The notes under the pieces: generated by a model | Seen by the model: the letters and a program-made list of their open reading frames with translations, nothing else | Database searches by the model: none | What the model was told of the DNA's origin: nothing | Shown here: piece by piece, positions 1-7,762 of the stretch | How positions within the stretch are numbered: the stretch's first letter is position 1 | How the letters are laid out: every line of letters begins with the position of its first letter | Assembly (NCBI GenBank): GCA_036504595.1 | Contig: DASXUX010000011.1 | Span: 144,297-208,296 of the forward strand | Reading direction: 5' to 3' | DNA: 64,000 bases | Source of the DNA: DASXUX01 sp036504595 | GTDB lineage: Bacteria; Planctomycetota; SZUA-567; H5-PLA8 | Position numbers and translations under genes: made by a program

Positions 1-590
1 AGTTGCAGTGGATGATCGGCGTCGAGTGCGGCGGCAATCAGCTCGGCGATTACGAATACGTGATCGGCGACGTGGTCGAACGTGGCGCCGCGGCGTTGTA
101 CCTGCACGGCAACGCGTCCGAAAAGCTGTTCAACGCCGGTAAGCTGGACATGATCCCGCAAGTCATCGAAGCGATGCGCAAGACGAAGCTGCCGGTCGGC
201 GTGGGCTGCCACGATCTGCGCGTGGTCGAACTGTGCGAGAAGAATAAATACCCGTTCGATTACTACGTGAAGACCTTCCATCACCACAAATACGGAAGCG
301 CTCCACGTCCGGACCAGATCAAGGGCCCGCATTCAGAGAACCCGGGCTACTGGTGCAAGAATCCGGAAGAGACGATCGAGCTCATGAAGAACTGCGAGAA
401 GGCCTGGGTTGCCTTCAAGGTCATGGCCGCGGGCGCGATTCAGCCCAAAGACGCCTTCAAGTACGTTTACGAAAATGGCGCGGATCACATTCTGGCCGGA
501 ATGTTCGATTTCCAGGTCGCCGAAGACGCGCAGATCGGGCGGGGCATTCTGGCCGATCTGAAGCAGCGCGCGCGGCCGTGGAGAAGCTAA
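1..590 (+). CDS. C-terminal part of a TIM-barrel-like protein, 5' end outside the window
   Basis: The reading frame is open from the window edge to the TAA at 588-590, so the true start lies upstream; 195 residues are visible. The pattern of alternating hydrophobic strands and helices, with stretches such as LPVGVGCHDLRVVE and a late GADHILAGMFDFQ, suggests the second half of a TIM barrel. The segment FDYYVKTFHHHKYG may carry metal ligands, but I cannot name the family. A sugar transporter and a sugar isomerase follow on the other strand, so a role in carbohydrate metabolism is possible but unproven. The gene converges with the transporter; the 115-base gap holds a stutter of gttcc words. Confidence 0.7.
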   Translation, partial: LQWMIGVECGGNQLGDYEYVIGDVVERGAAALYLHGNASEKLFNAGKLDMIPQVIEAMRKTKLPVGVGCHDLRVVELCEKNKYPFDYYVKTFHHHKYGSAPRPDQIKGPHSENPGYWCKNPEETIELMKNCEKAWVAFKVMAAGAIQPKDAFKYVYENGADHILAGMFDFQVAEDAQIGRGILADLKQRARPWRS

Positions 591-705
591 CTACCGTTCC
601 TTGTTCCTTGTTCCGAGTTCCTGGTTCGCAAGCGGTTTCGTTTGCCGCTTGGCAACTCTGTGCGAGCTTTGTTGACGAAGTTAGCTAGAAACCAGAAACT
701 CGCCG

Positions 706-1758
706 TTACCCCAGCGTATTTCCATACCCCAGAATGCACACGCCGACGACCAGAATAATGATGCCTGTGATGATCAGCGAGACGCTCTGGCGGCTGGCGC
801 CTTTCCATTCGCCAGCGCGGAAGCCGTGAATGTTGCCGACGATGATCGCAAAGGACATGAACGCGGCGTAGCCGATCGAGACGCCGATCTTCGGGTCGAG
901 ATTGTTGTATCCCAGCCCAAAGAAGACGATCGCGCCGTTGTGCAGGAAGGCCATCACCAACGCCAGCAGAAGCAGAAGGCCAAGGCCGGGTTTTCCGAAG
1001 TAGCCCCACGTTTTGTTTTTCGTCAGTTTGTAGACGCAGTACAGGCAGGATGATACGGAGCCGCCCCAGAGAATCAGCGCGGCCTGAGCAACGGCGGCGC
1101 TCCACGGTGCGTTGCCAAAAGGTGTCTGAGCCGTTTTATAGATGTCCCCGGCAAAACTTGCGGCCACGCCGTAGCACGCGCACAGAACTCCCGAAGCGAT
1201 GCCGATGATCAGGCCGACCATCATGTTTGGCTTGCCACTGGCTGCATCAGCCGCGGACTGGTCTTTCTTCATGCTTTGTTCTTTCAGGATTCCCGCCCGG
1301 CCTGCGACAATCACGCCAAGAACGCAGACGGCCACGCCACCGAGCGTCACCAGACCCTGTTTCGTGCCAAACTTCTCAGGCGTGTGGATCGCCATCGGAG
1401 CGAGCGCGCCGAAGACGATCTGCGCGCCGTAGTTGAGCGCGTAGGCGAGCGAGAGGCCCAGGAATGAGAACGAGAGGCCGAGGGCCATGGAACCGAGACC
1501 CCAGAGGAAGCCGAAGACCAGGGGCATGATGATCGCTCGCGCGTTGTCCGCGTGAGCCGTGGAGAAGATCGAGTAGAAGTCCTTCACGAGCACCGGCCCG
1601 AGTGCCACGGGCAACAAGATTGTTACAAATGCGAAGAAGGGACCCCAGAGGGCTTCCCACGGGGCTTCTTTTGGCGCGTACTTGCTCGGCAAACCGAACG
1701 AGCCGCCGCAGACTGCGCCCAGCAGCAACAATGCGAAACCCGTCACCATGGGATTCAT
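706..1758 (-). CDS. rhaT: RhaT-like sugar/proton symporter
   Basis: This 350-residue integral membrane protein has about ten hydrophobic segments, in keeping with the L-rhamnose/proton symporter (RhaT) family of the inner membrane, usually about 340 residues. The N terminus (MNPMVTGFALLLLGAVCGGS) followed by GLPSKY resembles that family. I place the start at the ATG at 1758 because GAGGAG lies just upstream; an open frame extends to 1845, but that extension is translated from an R1 palindrome (1787-1842) and is probably untranslated. The isomerase gene lies immediately upstream on the same strand, so the two may form a small sugar-use unit. The substrate is inferred from family likeness only. 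Confidence 0.8.
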   Translation of the reverse strand: MNPMVTGFALLLLGAVCGGSFGLPSKYAPKEAPWEALWGPFFAFVTILLPVALGPVLVKDFYSIFSTAHADNARAIIMPLVFGFLWGLGSMALGLSFSFLGLSLAYALNYGAQIVFGALAPMAIHTPEKFGTKQGLVTLGGVAVCVLGVIVAGRAGILKEQSMKKDQSAADAASGKPNMMVGLIIGIASGVLCACYGVAASFAGDIYKTAQTPFGNAPWSAAVAQAALILWGGSVSSCLYCVYKLTKNKTWGYFGKPGLGLLLLLALVMAFLHNGAIVFFGLGYNNLDPKIGVSIGYAAFMSFAIIVGNIHGFRAGEWKGASRQSVSLIITGIIILVVGVCILGYGNTLG

Positions 1759-1786
1759 GCGTACTCTCCTCAAGTTGGCATCTTCA

Positions 1787-1842
1787 CACGGGCAGCCAAC
1801 AGCAAAGCGGCGGTGCCGCAGCCGAGTAGGCTGCCCGTGCCA
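1787..1842. repeat. R1-family palindrome (CACGGGCAGCC...GGCTGCCCGTGCCA)
   Basis: Inverted arms CACGGGCAGCC (1787-1797) and GGCTGCCCGTG (1829-1839) flank a 31-base centre. It lies in the 5' leader of the RhaT-like gene. Other copies are near 14.8, 15.8, 16.5, 20.0, 34.3 and 40.7 kb. Confidence 0.85.
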
Positions 1843-1852
1843 CACACGAGGG

Positions 1853-2605
1853 CTATTTTCTGCCGCTCGCGAGATTCCTTCCGATCAGGAAATTGTAGCT
1901 GTCGCGGACGGCGGCGAGCATGTCCGTTTCGCAACTATCGAGTTCCACGATCAGGTATTCGAGCGGGCCTTTTTCGGCGGCGCGGATCGCGGCGGCAACG
2001 TCCACTGTTCCCTTGCCGACGGCAGTCATGGGCGATTTCTTCTCCTGCGTCGCTGGACCGTCTTTGACGTGCAACAGCTTCACGCGGCGGATGTAACGCT
2101 GAATGACTTCGGCCGGGTTGGCGCCGCCGGTCTTGACCCAGTAGATGTCGAACTGCGGGCAGGCCTTGGGGCAGAGTTCCAGCATCAGATCGCCTTTTTG
2201 AGGCGCGCTGTATTCCCAGTCGTGGTTGTGGATTGAGATCGTGTAGCCCTTGGGAGCGAAGTGATTCACCGCGTCGTTGATTTTTTGGCAAATGGCGCGA
2301 ATGGACTCTTCGTTTTCGAAGTCCTTCGGGCCGAAGCCGCTGACGAGATGCTTGTAGCCGAGGGCCTTGGCTTCTTCCTCAACCTGCTCGCGCTTGGCAG
2401 CATCAAAAACGGCGCAGTGAGCGCTACAGGCTTTCAGGCCGGCGGCGTCGAGCAGTTTGCGGACTTCCTTGGGCGTCTTGCCGTACATGCCAGCCATCTC
2501 GACGTATTCGTAGCCGATGTTGGCAACGGCTTTGAGCGTTCCAGGGAGATCCTGAGCAGCCATGTCTCGGACACTGTAGAGTTGGAGTGCGACAGGTTTG
2601 GGCAC
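1853..2605 (-). CDS. Sugar phosphate isomerase/epimerase (xylose-isomerase-like TIM barrel)
   Basis: This 250-residue protein belongs to the AP-endonuclease-2/xylose-isomerase-like TIM-barrel superfamily (IolE and hydroxypyruvate-isomerase relatives). Signs are the N-terminal LQLYSVRD, IGYEYVEMAG, the metal-binding IHNHDWEY, and LLHVKDG followed late by a buried LIVELDSCE. Start is GTG at 2605 with a strong AAAGGAG ribosome site. It is secretion-signal free, so cytoplasmic. The RhaT-like transporter lies directly downstream, with 94 bases between, which suggests that both act on the same sugar. The exact substrate cannot be told from sequence. Confidence 0.8.
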   Translation of the reverse strand: MPKPVALQLYSVRDMAAQDLPGTLKAVANIGYEYVEMAGMYGKTPKEVRKLLDAAGLKACSAHCAVFDAAKREQVEEEAKALGYKHLVSGFGPKDFENEESIRAICQKINDAVNHFAPKGYTISIHNHDWEYSAPQKGDLMLELCPKACPQFDIYWVKTGGANPAEVIQRYIRRVKLLHVKDGPATQEKKSPMTAVGKGTVDVAAAIRAAEKGPLEYLIVELDSCETDMLAAVRDSYNFLIGRNLASGRK

Positions 2606-2738
2606 GGAGAGAACTCCTTTCAGAGAGAAGGTGGTGTGACGAAGGGGAAGCGTAGCGCCAAGCCGAGTGATGTCAAAGCCCGCAAGTATCAGCCGCCGAC
2701 TCTAGACTCCTCGACGACTTGACTCTAGACTGGAGCAC

Positions 2739-3749
2739 ATGTTCATCGACGAAACCACAGTACACGTAAAGGCAGGCGACGGCGGCAACGGGATGGTCGG
2801 CTTCTTAAGGCTGAAATTCATGCCTTGGGGCGGACCGGCTGGCGGCGACGGGGGCAAAGGCGGCGACGTCATTTTCGAGGCGTCAAACAATCAGCACACG
2901 CTGTTGCCGCTGTATCGCAAACGGAAGATTCTGGCCATGGACGGCAAGAACGGACAGAACAAGAATTGTTCTGGCAAGTCCGCGCCGGACGTTGTCATTC
3001 AGGTGCCGCCGGGAACGCTGATCAAGAACGAAAATAACTCGGTGCTTTGCGATATGGTTGAGCCCGGACAGCGCTACGTTGCGGCAAAGGGCGGGCGCGG
3101 CGGGCGCGGCAATCAGCATTTCGCCACCTCAACGCATCAGACGCCTCGCTTCGCGGAGAAAGGCCAGAAGGGCGAAGAGTCAACGCTGAACCTGGAACTG
3201 AAGCTGATTGCCGACGCGGGGCTGATCGGGTTGCCTAACGCGGGAAAAAGCACGCTGCTCAGCCGCATCAGTTCCGCTCGGCCGCGGATCGCGCCTTATC
3301 CATTCACGACAAAAGAGCCGCAACTGGGGATTGTCGATGCGGGCGACTTCCAGCAGATTGTCGTAGCCGATTTGCCGGGACTCATTGAGGGCGCGCACAA
3401 AGGCGCGGGACTTGGGGACGAGTTTCTTCGGCACGTTGAGCGCACCAGCTTCCTTGTCCACATCGTTGACGCCGCGCCGCTCGATGGGAGTGATCCGATC
3501 GCCAATTTCCGGCTCATTGAGGAGGAGTTGCGGCTTTACTCCGAAACACTGCACAAGCGCTCGCGGTTGATCGTGGCAAATAAGATGGACCTGGATGAAG
3601 CCGCCGACAACATTGAACGCATGCGCAAAGAGCTGGGACAAGAAATTCTCGTCATTTCGGCAGCAACTGGCGCGGGAATCAAGGAGTTGATCTACGCGCT
3701 GGCGGCGGAAAAGGCGAGGCACAAGGCGGCCGTTGCGGGAACATGGTGA
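2739..3749 (+). CDS. obgE: Obg-family GTPase
   Basis: This is the essential ribosome-associated GTPase Obg/CgtA, used in 50S assembly and stress control. The 336 residues show the glycine-rich Obg fold (about 1-158), then the G domain with G1 GLPNAGKST (164-172), G2 FTT near 190, G3 DLPG (211-214), G4 NKMD near 285 and G5 SAATGAG. It lacks a C-terminal OCT extension, as in the shorter Obg forms. In many bacteria obg follows rplU-rpmA, but here it stands alone between a sugar isomerase on the other strand and a TolC-like gene. Confidence 0.97.
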   Translation: MFIDETTVHVKAGDGGNGMVGFLRLKFMPWGGPAGGDGGKGGDVIFEASNNQHTLLPLYRKRKILAMDGKNGQNKNCSGKSAPDVVIQVPPGTLIKNENNSVLCDMVEPGQRYVAAKGGRGGRGNQHFATSTHQTPRFAEKGQKGEESTLNLELKLIADAGLIGLPNAGKSTLLSRISSARPRIAPYPFTTKEPQLGIVDAGDFQQIVVADLPGLIEGAHKGAGLGDEFLRHVERTSFLVHIVDAAPLDGSDPIANFRLIEEELRLYSETLHKRSRLIVANKMDLDEAADNIERMRKELGQEILVISAATGAGIKELIYALAAEKARHKAAVAGTW

Positions 3750-3761
3750 GAGAAGCGATGT

Positions 3762-3826
3762 GTGCACGGGCAGGCCGAATGGGTTGCCCCCTAACCCCCT
3801 CCCTCGCGGGGGAGAGGGGAACCGGA
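3762..3826. repeat. Degenerate R1 hairpin followed by a pyrimidine-rich dispersed repeat
   Basis: CACGGGCAGG is followed by a partial inverse arm, then by a segment like CCCTCCCTCGCGGGGGAGAG that recurs at 33820-33850. It fills much of the obg-tolC gap. Confidence 0.5.
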
Positions 3827-3863
3827 GCAGACCTACCCGCGCCTCACGCGCGTTGTTCAAAGA

Positions 3864-3869
3864 TATAAT
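3864..3869 (+). promoter_or_regulatory. Perfect TATAAT hexamer upstream of the TolC-like gene
   Basis: A consensus minus-10 hexamer lies 160 bases before the TolC-like start. No convincing minus-35 box is seen at the right spacing, so this is a weak call. Confidence 0.3.
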
Positions 3870-4029
3870 GACGAGAACATTTCGTTTTCAAACGGCTGTT
3901 TAGATATTGCGAACATTTCCGAGCGTGCTACGCTTAGCGACTGAATCTGTTTCTGCTTTTGGCTGTTGGCCCGTTTGCGCCAGCAGGGTGGCCGCGTGTA
4001 GCAAGAGCGCGGTTGTGAGGGGATAAGTC

Positions 4030-5964
4030 TTGAGAAATCCAGAGCTTGTGCCGTACGGCATGGCACGCGTTGTCTGCGTGTCAGCTTTCGTGTTGGGGCT
4101 GAGCACCTGTGTGCTGGCGGGCGAGCAACCCTCTACCGAAGCCCCCGAATTTCTCAACCCCGCGGAAGAGAGTTCTCCAGCGCCGAAGCCGGGCGCAAAA
4201 GAACGCGCGCCGCTGCCCGTGACGAGCCGCGAAACGCCGGAACAGCCGGTCCCCACCGCCGATGTGCCGAAGCCTGTCAGCAGCCAGGCCGCCGAGGCGT
4301 CGAAGGGCTATCATCTCGCTTTGGAAGCGGCGATCGAGATCGCGATTCTCAACAACCTTGGCCTGAAGATTTCCCGGCTGAACGACCGTGAAACCGACGC
4401 CGCTTACCGTGCGGCGTGGGCAGACTATTACCCGATCATGCGAACGGGGCTCAATCACGCCAATGCCACCGTACCGCGCGGCGTAGCCGATACGGCCAAT
4501 GGCGGCACGAATACGTTCGATACGGGCATTACACAGCGGTCACCCTGGGGCACGACGCTGGACTTCGCGCTGTCGGAAAGCCGTGTGAACCTCGACGGCA
4601 AGAAGGCCATCGGACAAGCCGGCTTTACGTTGAGCCAGCCATTGTGGAAGGGCTTCGGACCGGACGTTGGCTACGCAGCCATCCGCACGGCGCGCATCCA
4701 GCGCATGATCTCGCGCGCGGGTCTGGATCTGGACACACAGCGCGTGATTCTGAACGTGCGCCAGGCGTACAACAACGTGATCAGCGAAATTCAGAATTTG
4801 GCGGTCAGTCGCCAGCAAGTTCAGTCGCAGAAGACATTCTTGCAACTCACAGAAGCGCGAGAACGGGCTGGGCAGGTGACAAAGCTGGACGTCTTCAACG
4901 CGGACGTGCAGTTGCACCAACGCGAACTGGACTTGCTCACCAACGAGCGCGCCCTGGAGGACACGCTGGACACGCTTAAACAATTGATGGACGTCGATCT
5001 TGCCGAGAAGCTCATCGTGGATGCCCCGATCATCAATTTTGGCGAACAGAATGATGCCAACGTGCGTTATGAATTGCAGTCCGATGAAAAGGCCGGCGTG
5101 GTCATGCTGGTGACGGTCCGAGACGGCAAACCGGCCGCCGACCCGAAGATCCTCTTCCACGCAACGCACTATGACGAAGGACAGATACTGAAGGAGGCGC
5201 TGGACAATCGTCTGGACCTTTTCAACAGCCGGCGCGCCATGGCCGTGCAGAAGGTTCAGGTGCTGCTCGCCAAGAACGGGCTCGGCCAGCAGATCGATTT
5301 GGTGGGATCCTTCAACCACAACGCCAACGGGCATTCTATCTTCGAAGGCGGCGGACATGCCGACAGCGATCAGTGGAACGTAGGCGTCAATGCCACGTTC
5401 CCGTGGGGCAAGATCAAAGACCGAGCGACGTTTGAGCGTGCCGTGCTGGAACTGGAGAAGCAGGAAATCGAACTGAAGCAGACTCGCACGGCTGTACAGT
5501 CCACCGTGCGCTCCAACATGCGCGCCCTGCGCGTGCGGGAACAAAGCCTGCTGGTACAAGGCCGGCTGGTCGAAAACGCGAAGCGCTCCGCCGAAGCAGC
5601 CCAGATCAGCTTTGATCGCGGATTGAAGGACAGCTTCGACGTGATTACCGCGCAGAACAATCTGCTGGCCGCCAAGCGCGACTTTATCTCCAGCCTCGTG
5701 CAGTACGCGAACGATCTGGCTCAGTTGGAAGTGACGGTTGGAAAGCCGACCGGCCGCGTGGACCTGAGCGGCCAGAGCGTGGGCGGGATGATCGACGCGC
5801 AGATTCCGGCCGAAGCGCGCGAGAAGGGCCTGCCGGCGCAGGCTCCGGATCCGACGCCCAGCCCGCTGGACGACCCCAAGAGCGACATTTCTGAATACCG
5901 CCGCGGCTACGATCCGTCAGACCACAAGCTGCCGGTGGTTGTCGAGCCGGCGCCGCCGAAGTAG
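4030..5964 (+). CDS. TolC-like outer membrane efflux protein
   Basis: This 644-residue protein fits the TolC/OEP family: an export signal (hydrophobic VVCVSAFVLGLSTCVLA, then GEQ), a proline-rich linker to about residue 95, and two long alpha-helical repeats with the signature LALEAAIEIAILNNLGL near the start and a C-terminal SFDVITAQNNLLAAKRDF. Such trimers form the outer-membrane exit duct of type I secretion and RND pumps, so a Gram-negative envelope is implied. Start TTG at 4030 is preferred because GAGGGGA lies seven bases upstream; an ATG at 4060 would give a tidier signal peptide. It is longer than the usual 450-500 residues owing to the N-terminal linker and a proline-rich tail. No pump partner is adjacent. 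Confidence 0.9.
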   Translation: MRNPELVPYGMARVVCVSAFVLGLSTCVLAGEQPSTEAPEFLNPAEESSPAPKPGAKERAPLPVTSRETPEQPVPTADVPKPVSSQAAEASKGYHLALEAAIEIAILNNLGLKISRLNDRETDAAYRAAWADYYPIMRTGLNHANATVPRGVADTANGGTNTFDTGITQRSPWGTTLDFALSESRVNLDGKKAIGQAGFTLSQPLWKGFGPDVGYAAIRTARIQRMISRAGLDLDTQRVILNVRQAYNNVISEIQNLAVSRQQVQSQKTFLQLTEARERAGQVTKLDVFNADVQLHQRELDLLTNERALEDTLDTLKQLMDVDLAEKLIVDAPIINFGEQNDANVRYELQSDEKAGVVMLVTVRDGKPAADPKILFHATHYDEGQILKEALDNRLDLFNSRRAMAVQKVQVLLAKNGLGQQIDLVGSFNHNANGHSIFEGGGHADSDQWNVGVNATFPWGKIKDRATFERAVLELEKQEIELKQTRTAVQSTVRSNMRALRVREQSLLVQGRLVENAKRSAEAAQISFDRGLKDSFDVITAQNNLLAAKRDFISSLVQYANDLAQLEVTVGKPTGRVDLSGQSVGGMIDAQIPAEAREKGLPAQAPDPTPSPLDDPKSDISEYRRGYDPSDHKLPVVVEPAPPK

Positions 5965-6122
5965 CGCAATCCTCCTGGATTGCGAGCGTCGTCGTTAGTC
6001 AGTGGTCACTGGTGGTTGTTTGTGGGCTGTCTGTGGCGCGTGCGAATGATCAAACAACGGACCCGTCCTCTCGACGCCATGCTGCATTTCTAGAGCGAAC
6101 GCAATCCAGGAGGATTGCGCCA
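5961..6122. repeat. Pair of inverted R2 hairpins (CGCAATCC...GGATTGCG)
   Basis: One copy at 5965-5984 is preceded by GTAG. A second, in the opposite sense, is at 6100-6119. Between them lies ordinary gap sequence. R2 recurs at 33.9, 60.2, 60.3 and 62.2 kb. Confidence 0.85.
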
Positions 6123-6128
6123 CAAACG

Positions 6129-6159
6129 CGAAAGGACGAGCGCAATGCTCGTCCTTTCG
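6129..6159. terminator. Hairpin between convergent genes, probable bidirectional terminator
   Basis: Arms CGAAAGGACGAGC (6129-6141) and GCTCGTCCTTTCG (6147-6159) form a perfect 13-bp stem with a 5-base loop, between the TolC-like stop and the SWIB stop. There is no long U-tract. Confidence 0.6.
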
Positions 6160-6184
6160 AAGACTTTGAAGATCAGCGCTGCGT

Positions 6185-6445
6185 TTACTTGAGGTGCGCG
6201 CCAACCAGTTTGGTCATCTCGAACATGGTGACCTGCTTCTTGCCACCGAACACCGGCAGGAGCTTATCGTCGGCGTTAATGTTCGTCTTCTTCTTCGCGT
6301 CCTGCAGGCCGTTCTTCTTGATGTAAACCCACAGTTTCTTGGTCACTTCCGTGCGCGGAAGCGGCTTATCGCCAACCACTTTGGCGAGCACATCGTCGGG
6401 CTGCAGCGGCTTCATAAACGCTGCGTTGGGCTTTCTCTTCGCCAT
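6185..6445 (-). CDS. SWIB/MDM2-domain protein
   Basis: This 86-residue protein is almost wholly a SWIB domain: AFMKPLQPDDVLAKVVGDK, then PLPRTEVTKKLWVYIKKNGL, then INADDKLLPVFGGKKQVTMFEMTKLV. In eukaryotes SWIB occurs in SWI/SNF remodellers. In bacteria single-domain versions are known in Chlamydiae and relatives, where a chromatin or topoisomerase-linked role has been proposed. The basic N terminus would suit DNA binding. It has its own promoter (6513-6541) and a good AGGAAAGGG ribosome site. Confidence 0.9.
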   Translation of the reverse strand: MAKRKPNAAFMKPLQPDDVLAKVVGDKPLPRTEVTKKLWVYIKKNGLQDAKKKTNINADDKLLPVFGGKKQVTMFEMTKLVGAHLK

Positions 6446-6512
6446 GATCCCTTTCCTCCCCTATCGTTTGGACTGCCTGCACTGCAGGCGCAGCCCCCCT
6501 GAAAACGTCGTA

Positions 6513-6541
6513 ACTATCCTCTTTTCCCCTATGAGAGTCAA
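6513..6541 (-). promoter_or_regulatory. Sigma70-type promoter of the SWIB gene
   Basis: On the minus strand TTGACT (6536-6541) and GATAGT (6513-6518) are separated by 17 bases. Upstream at 6532-6660 the words CCTATGA and CACTTTTTCC each recur two or three times and could be regulator sites. Confidence 0.6.
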
Positions 6542-6692
6542 TACTTTCTCCTATGAAAATCGGCAAAAAACGGGCTTAACTGAGGGGAAATAGCACTTTT
6601 TCCCAGGTAAAAGGCTCAAAATAACACTTTTTCCACCTATGAGAGGGCTCTGCGGCGATAACACGCCAATTCCGGGAAAACGCGAAACCCGC

Positions 6693-7232
6693 TCAAATTC
6701 GCGGCTTGCGGAGCCCTTTTCCACCGGCGTCGGGATCGCGTCGCGGACTGCCGCCGGTCCCGCCGGCCGGCCCGACATCGCTGCCGCTTTCGCCTTTCTT
6801 TTCTTTTCCACTGCCCCACATCAGCCGCATCATCTCAGGATATTCTTCATCCACAGCGGTGAGCAAACAATACAGGCAGCGGCGAAAACCTTCGTAGCTG
6901 AGCGTTGCATCGTTGACGGGCACGTCGATTTCCGCGCGCACTTCGCCGTCGCCGGGGTCGTAACCGAACTTGAGCAGGATGTACTGCATGTTCAGTTCCA
7001 TGAGGCGCTCAAGGATGCGCAACTTGTCCGGAATCTTGGTGAGGTTCAGGTAATTCGGCACGATGAAGCGCACGCGCTGCTTGTCGGCGTCGAACAAGAC
7101 CATCGCGCGGTAGGTGGCATGGTCGCCGCGGAAGCCGGTGCGGATGCAGGAGGCTTCCGGGTCCAGGTCGTAACGCCACTCATCGCGGTCGAGATAGCGG
7201 GCGAGCGTTTCAAGCGTGACGAGAGAAGCCAT
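6693..7232 (-). CDS. YbjN-like / type III secretion chaperone-fold protein
   Basis: The 179-residue product starts with LETLARYLDRDEWRYDLDPE, then a beta-rich core (YRAMVLFDADKQRVRFIVPN) and the helix YEGFRRCLYCLLTAVDEEYPEM. This is the layout of YbjN-domain proteins, small alpha/beta proteins with a chaperone-like fold. The last 45 residues are basic, glycine- and proline-rich and probably unstructured. No signal peptide. Function in this lineage is not established. The upstream 220 bases hold only stutter sequence. Confidence 0.7.
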   Translation of the reverse strand: MASLVTLETLARYLDRDEWRYDLDPEASCIRTGFRGDHATYRAMVLFDADKQRVRFIVPNYLNLTKIPDKLRILERLMELNMQYILLKFGYDPGDGEVRAEIDVPVNDATLSYEGFRRCLYCLLTAVDEEYPEMMRLMWGSGKEKKGESGSDVGPAGGTGGSPRRDPDAGGKGLRKPRI

Positions 7233-7456
7233 GTCTCAAAAGCTCACCACAGAGGACACGGAGGAGACACGGCGACGATCGCCGCGGCAAAGTGCAAAGA
7301 AGACGGGGAGACAGGGGGACGGGGAGACGGGGCGAAACAGCAGCGCGCAGATCTCCACCGGCCGTAATGTGCGAGAGCCCAAACTTCTCCCTCCTGGGAG
7401 GACTTGGCACACTTGCGGTACAGAGCGAAGCGATAAATACCTTGATGAGTGCAGAC
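7233..7456. repeat. Low-complexity stutter of gacgggg and cacagagga words
   Basis: The gap between the YbjN-like gene and the tRNA contains runs such as gacggggagacaggggg and accacagaggacacggagg. No gene is seen. Confidence 0.6.
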
Positions 7457-7532
7457 TGGTGGAGGTGATGGGAGTTGAACCCACGACCTCTGCATTGCGA
7501 ACGCAGCGCTCTCCCAACTGAGCTACACCCCC
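7457..7532 (-). tRNA. tRNA-Ala, anticodon CGC
   Basis: Read on the minus strand this folds as a complete cloverleaf. The acceptor GGGGGTG pairs with CACCTCC and contains the G3-U70 wobble that marks alanine tRNAs. The D arm is GCTC...GAGC. The anticodon loop TTCGCAA gives CGC, reading GCG codons. The T loop is TTCAACT. A73 and the CCA end (7457-7459) are encoded. Confidence 0.97.
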
Positions 7533-7546
7533 ACTGCACGGGAGCT

Positions 7547-7574
7547 AATATCGCCGTGGAATCCGGAAAGTCAA
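7547..7574 (-). promoter_or_regulatory. Promoter of the tRNA-Ala gene
   Basis: Minus strand TTGACT (7569-7574), 16-base spacer, GATATT (7547-7552). Initiation would fall about 8 bases before the mature tRNA 5' end. Confidence 0.65.
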
Positions 7575-7762
7575 ACGGAAGTGAGGAGTTGGTGAATGGT
7601 ACTTGGTGAGTGGTGGAGTGGTTGTCTCGCACAGCGCGCCTTGGTGCGCAACGCTGCTCGCCCGTGCGCCGCGGCCCTGCGGGCCGGGCGTTGCCGCTCC
7701 CTAACGGTCGCGGTTCTGATCGCAGTCGGACCGCCACTCCCTCCGCAATCCGCAAATGAATG

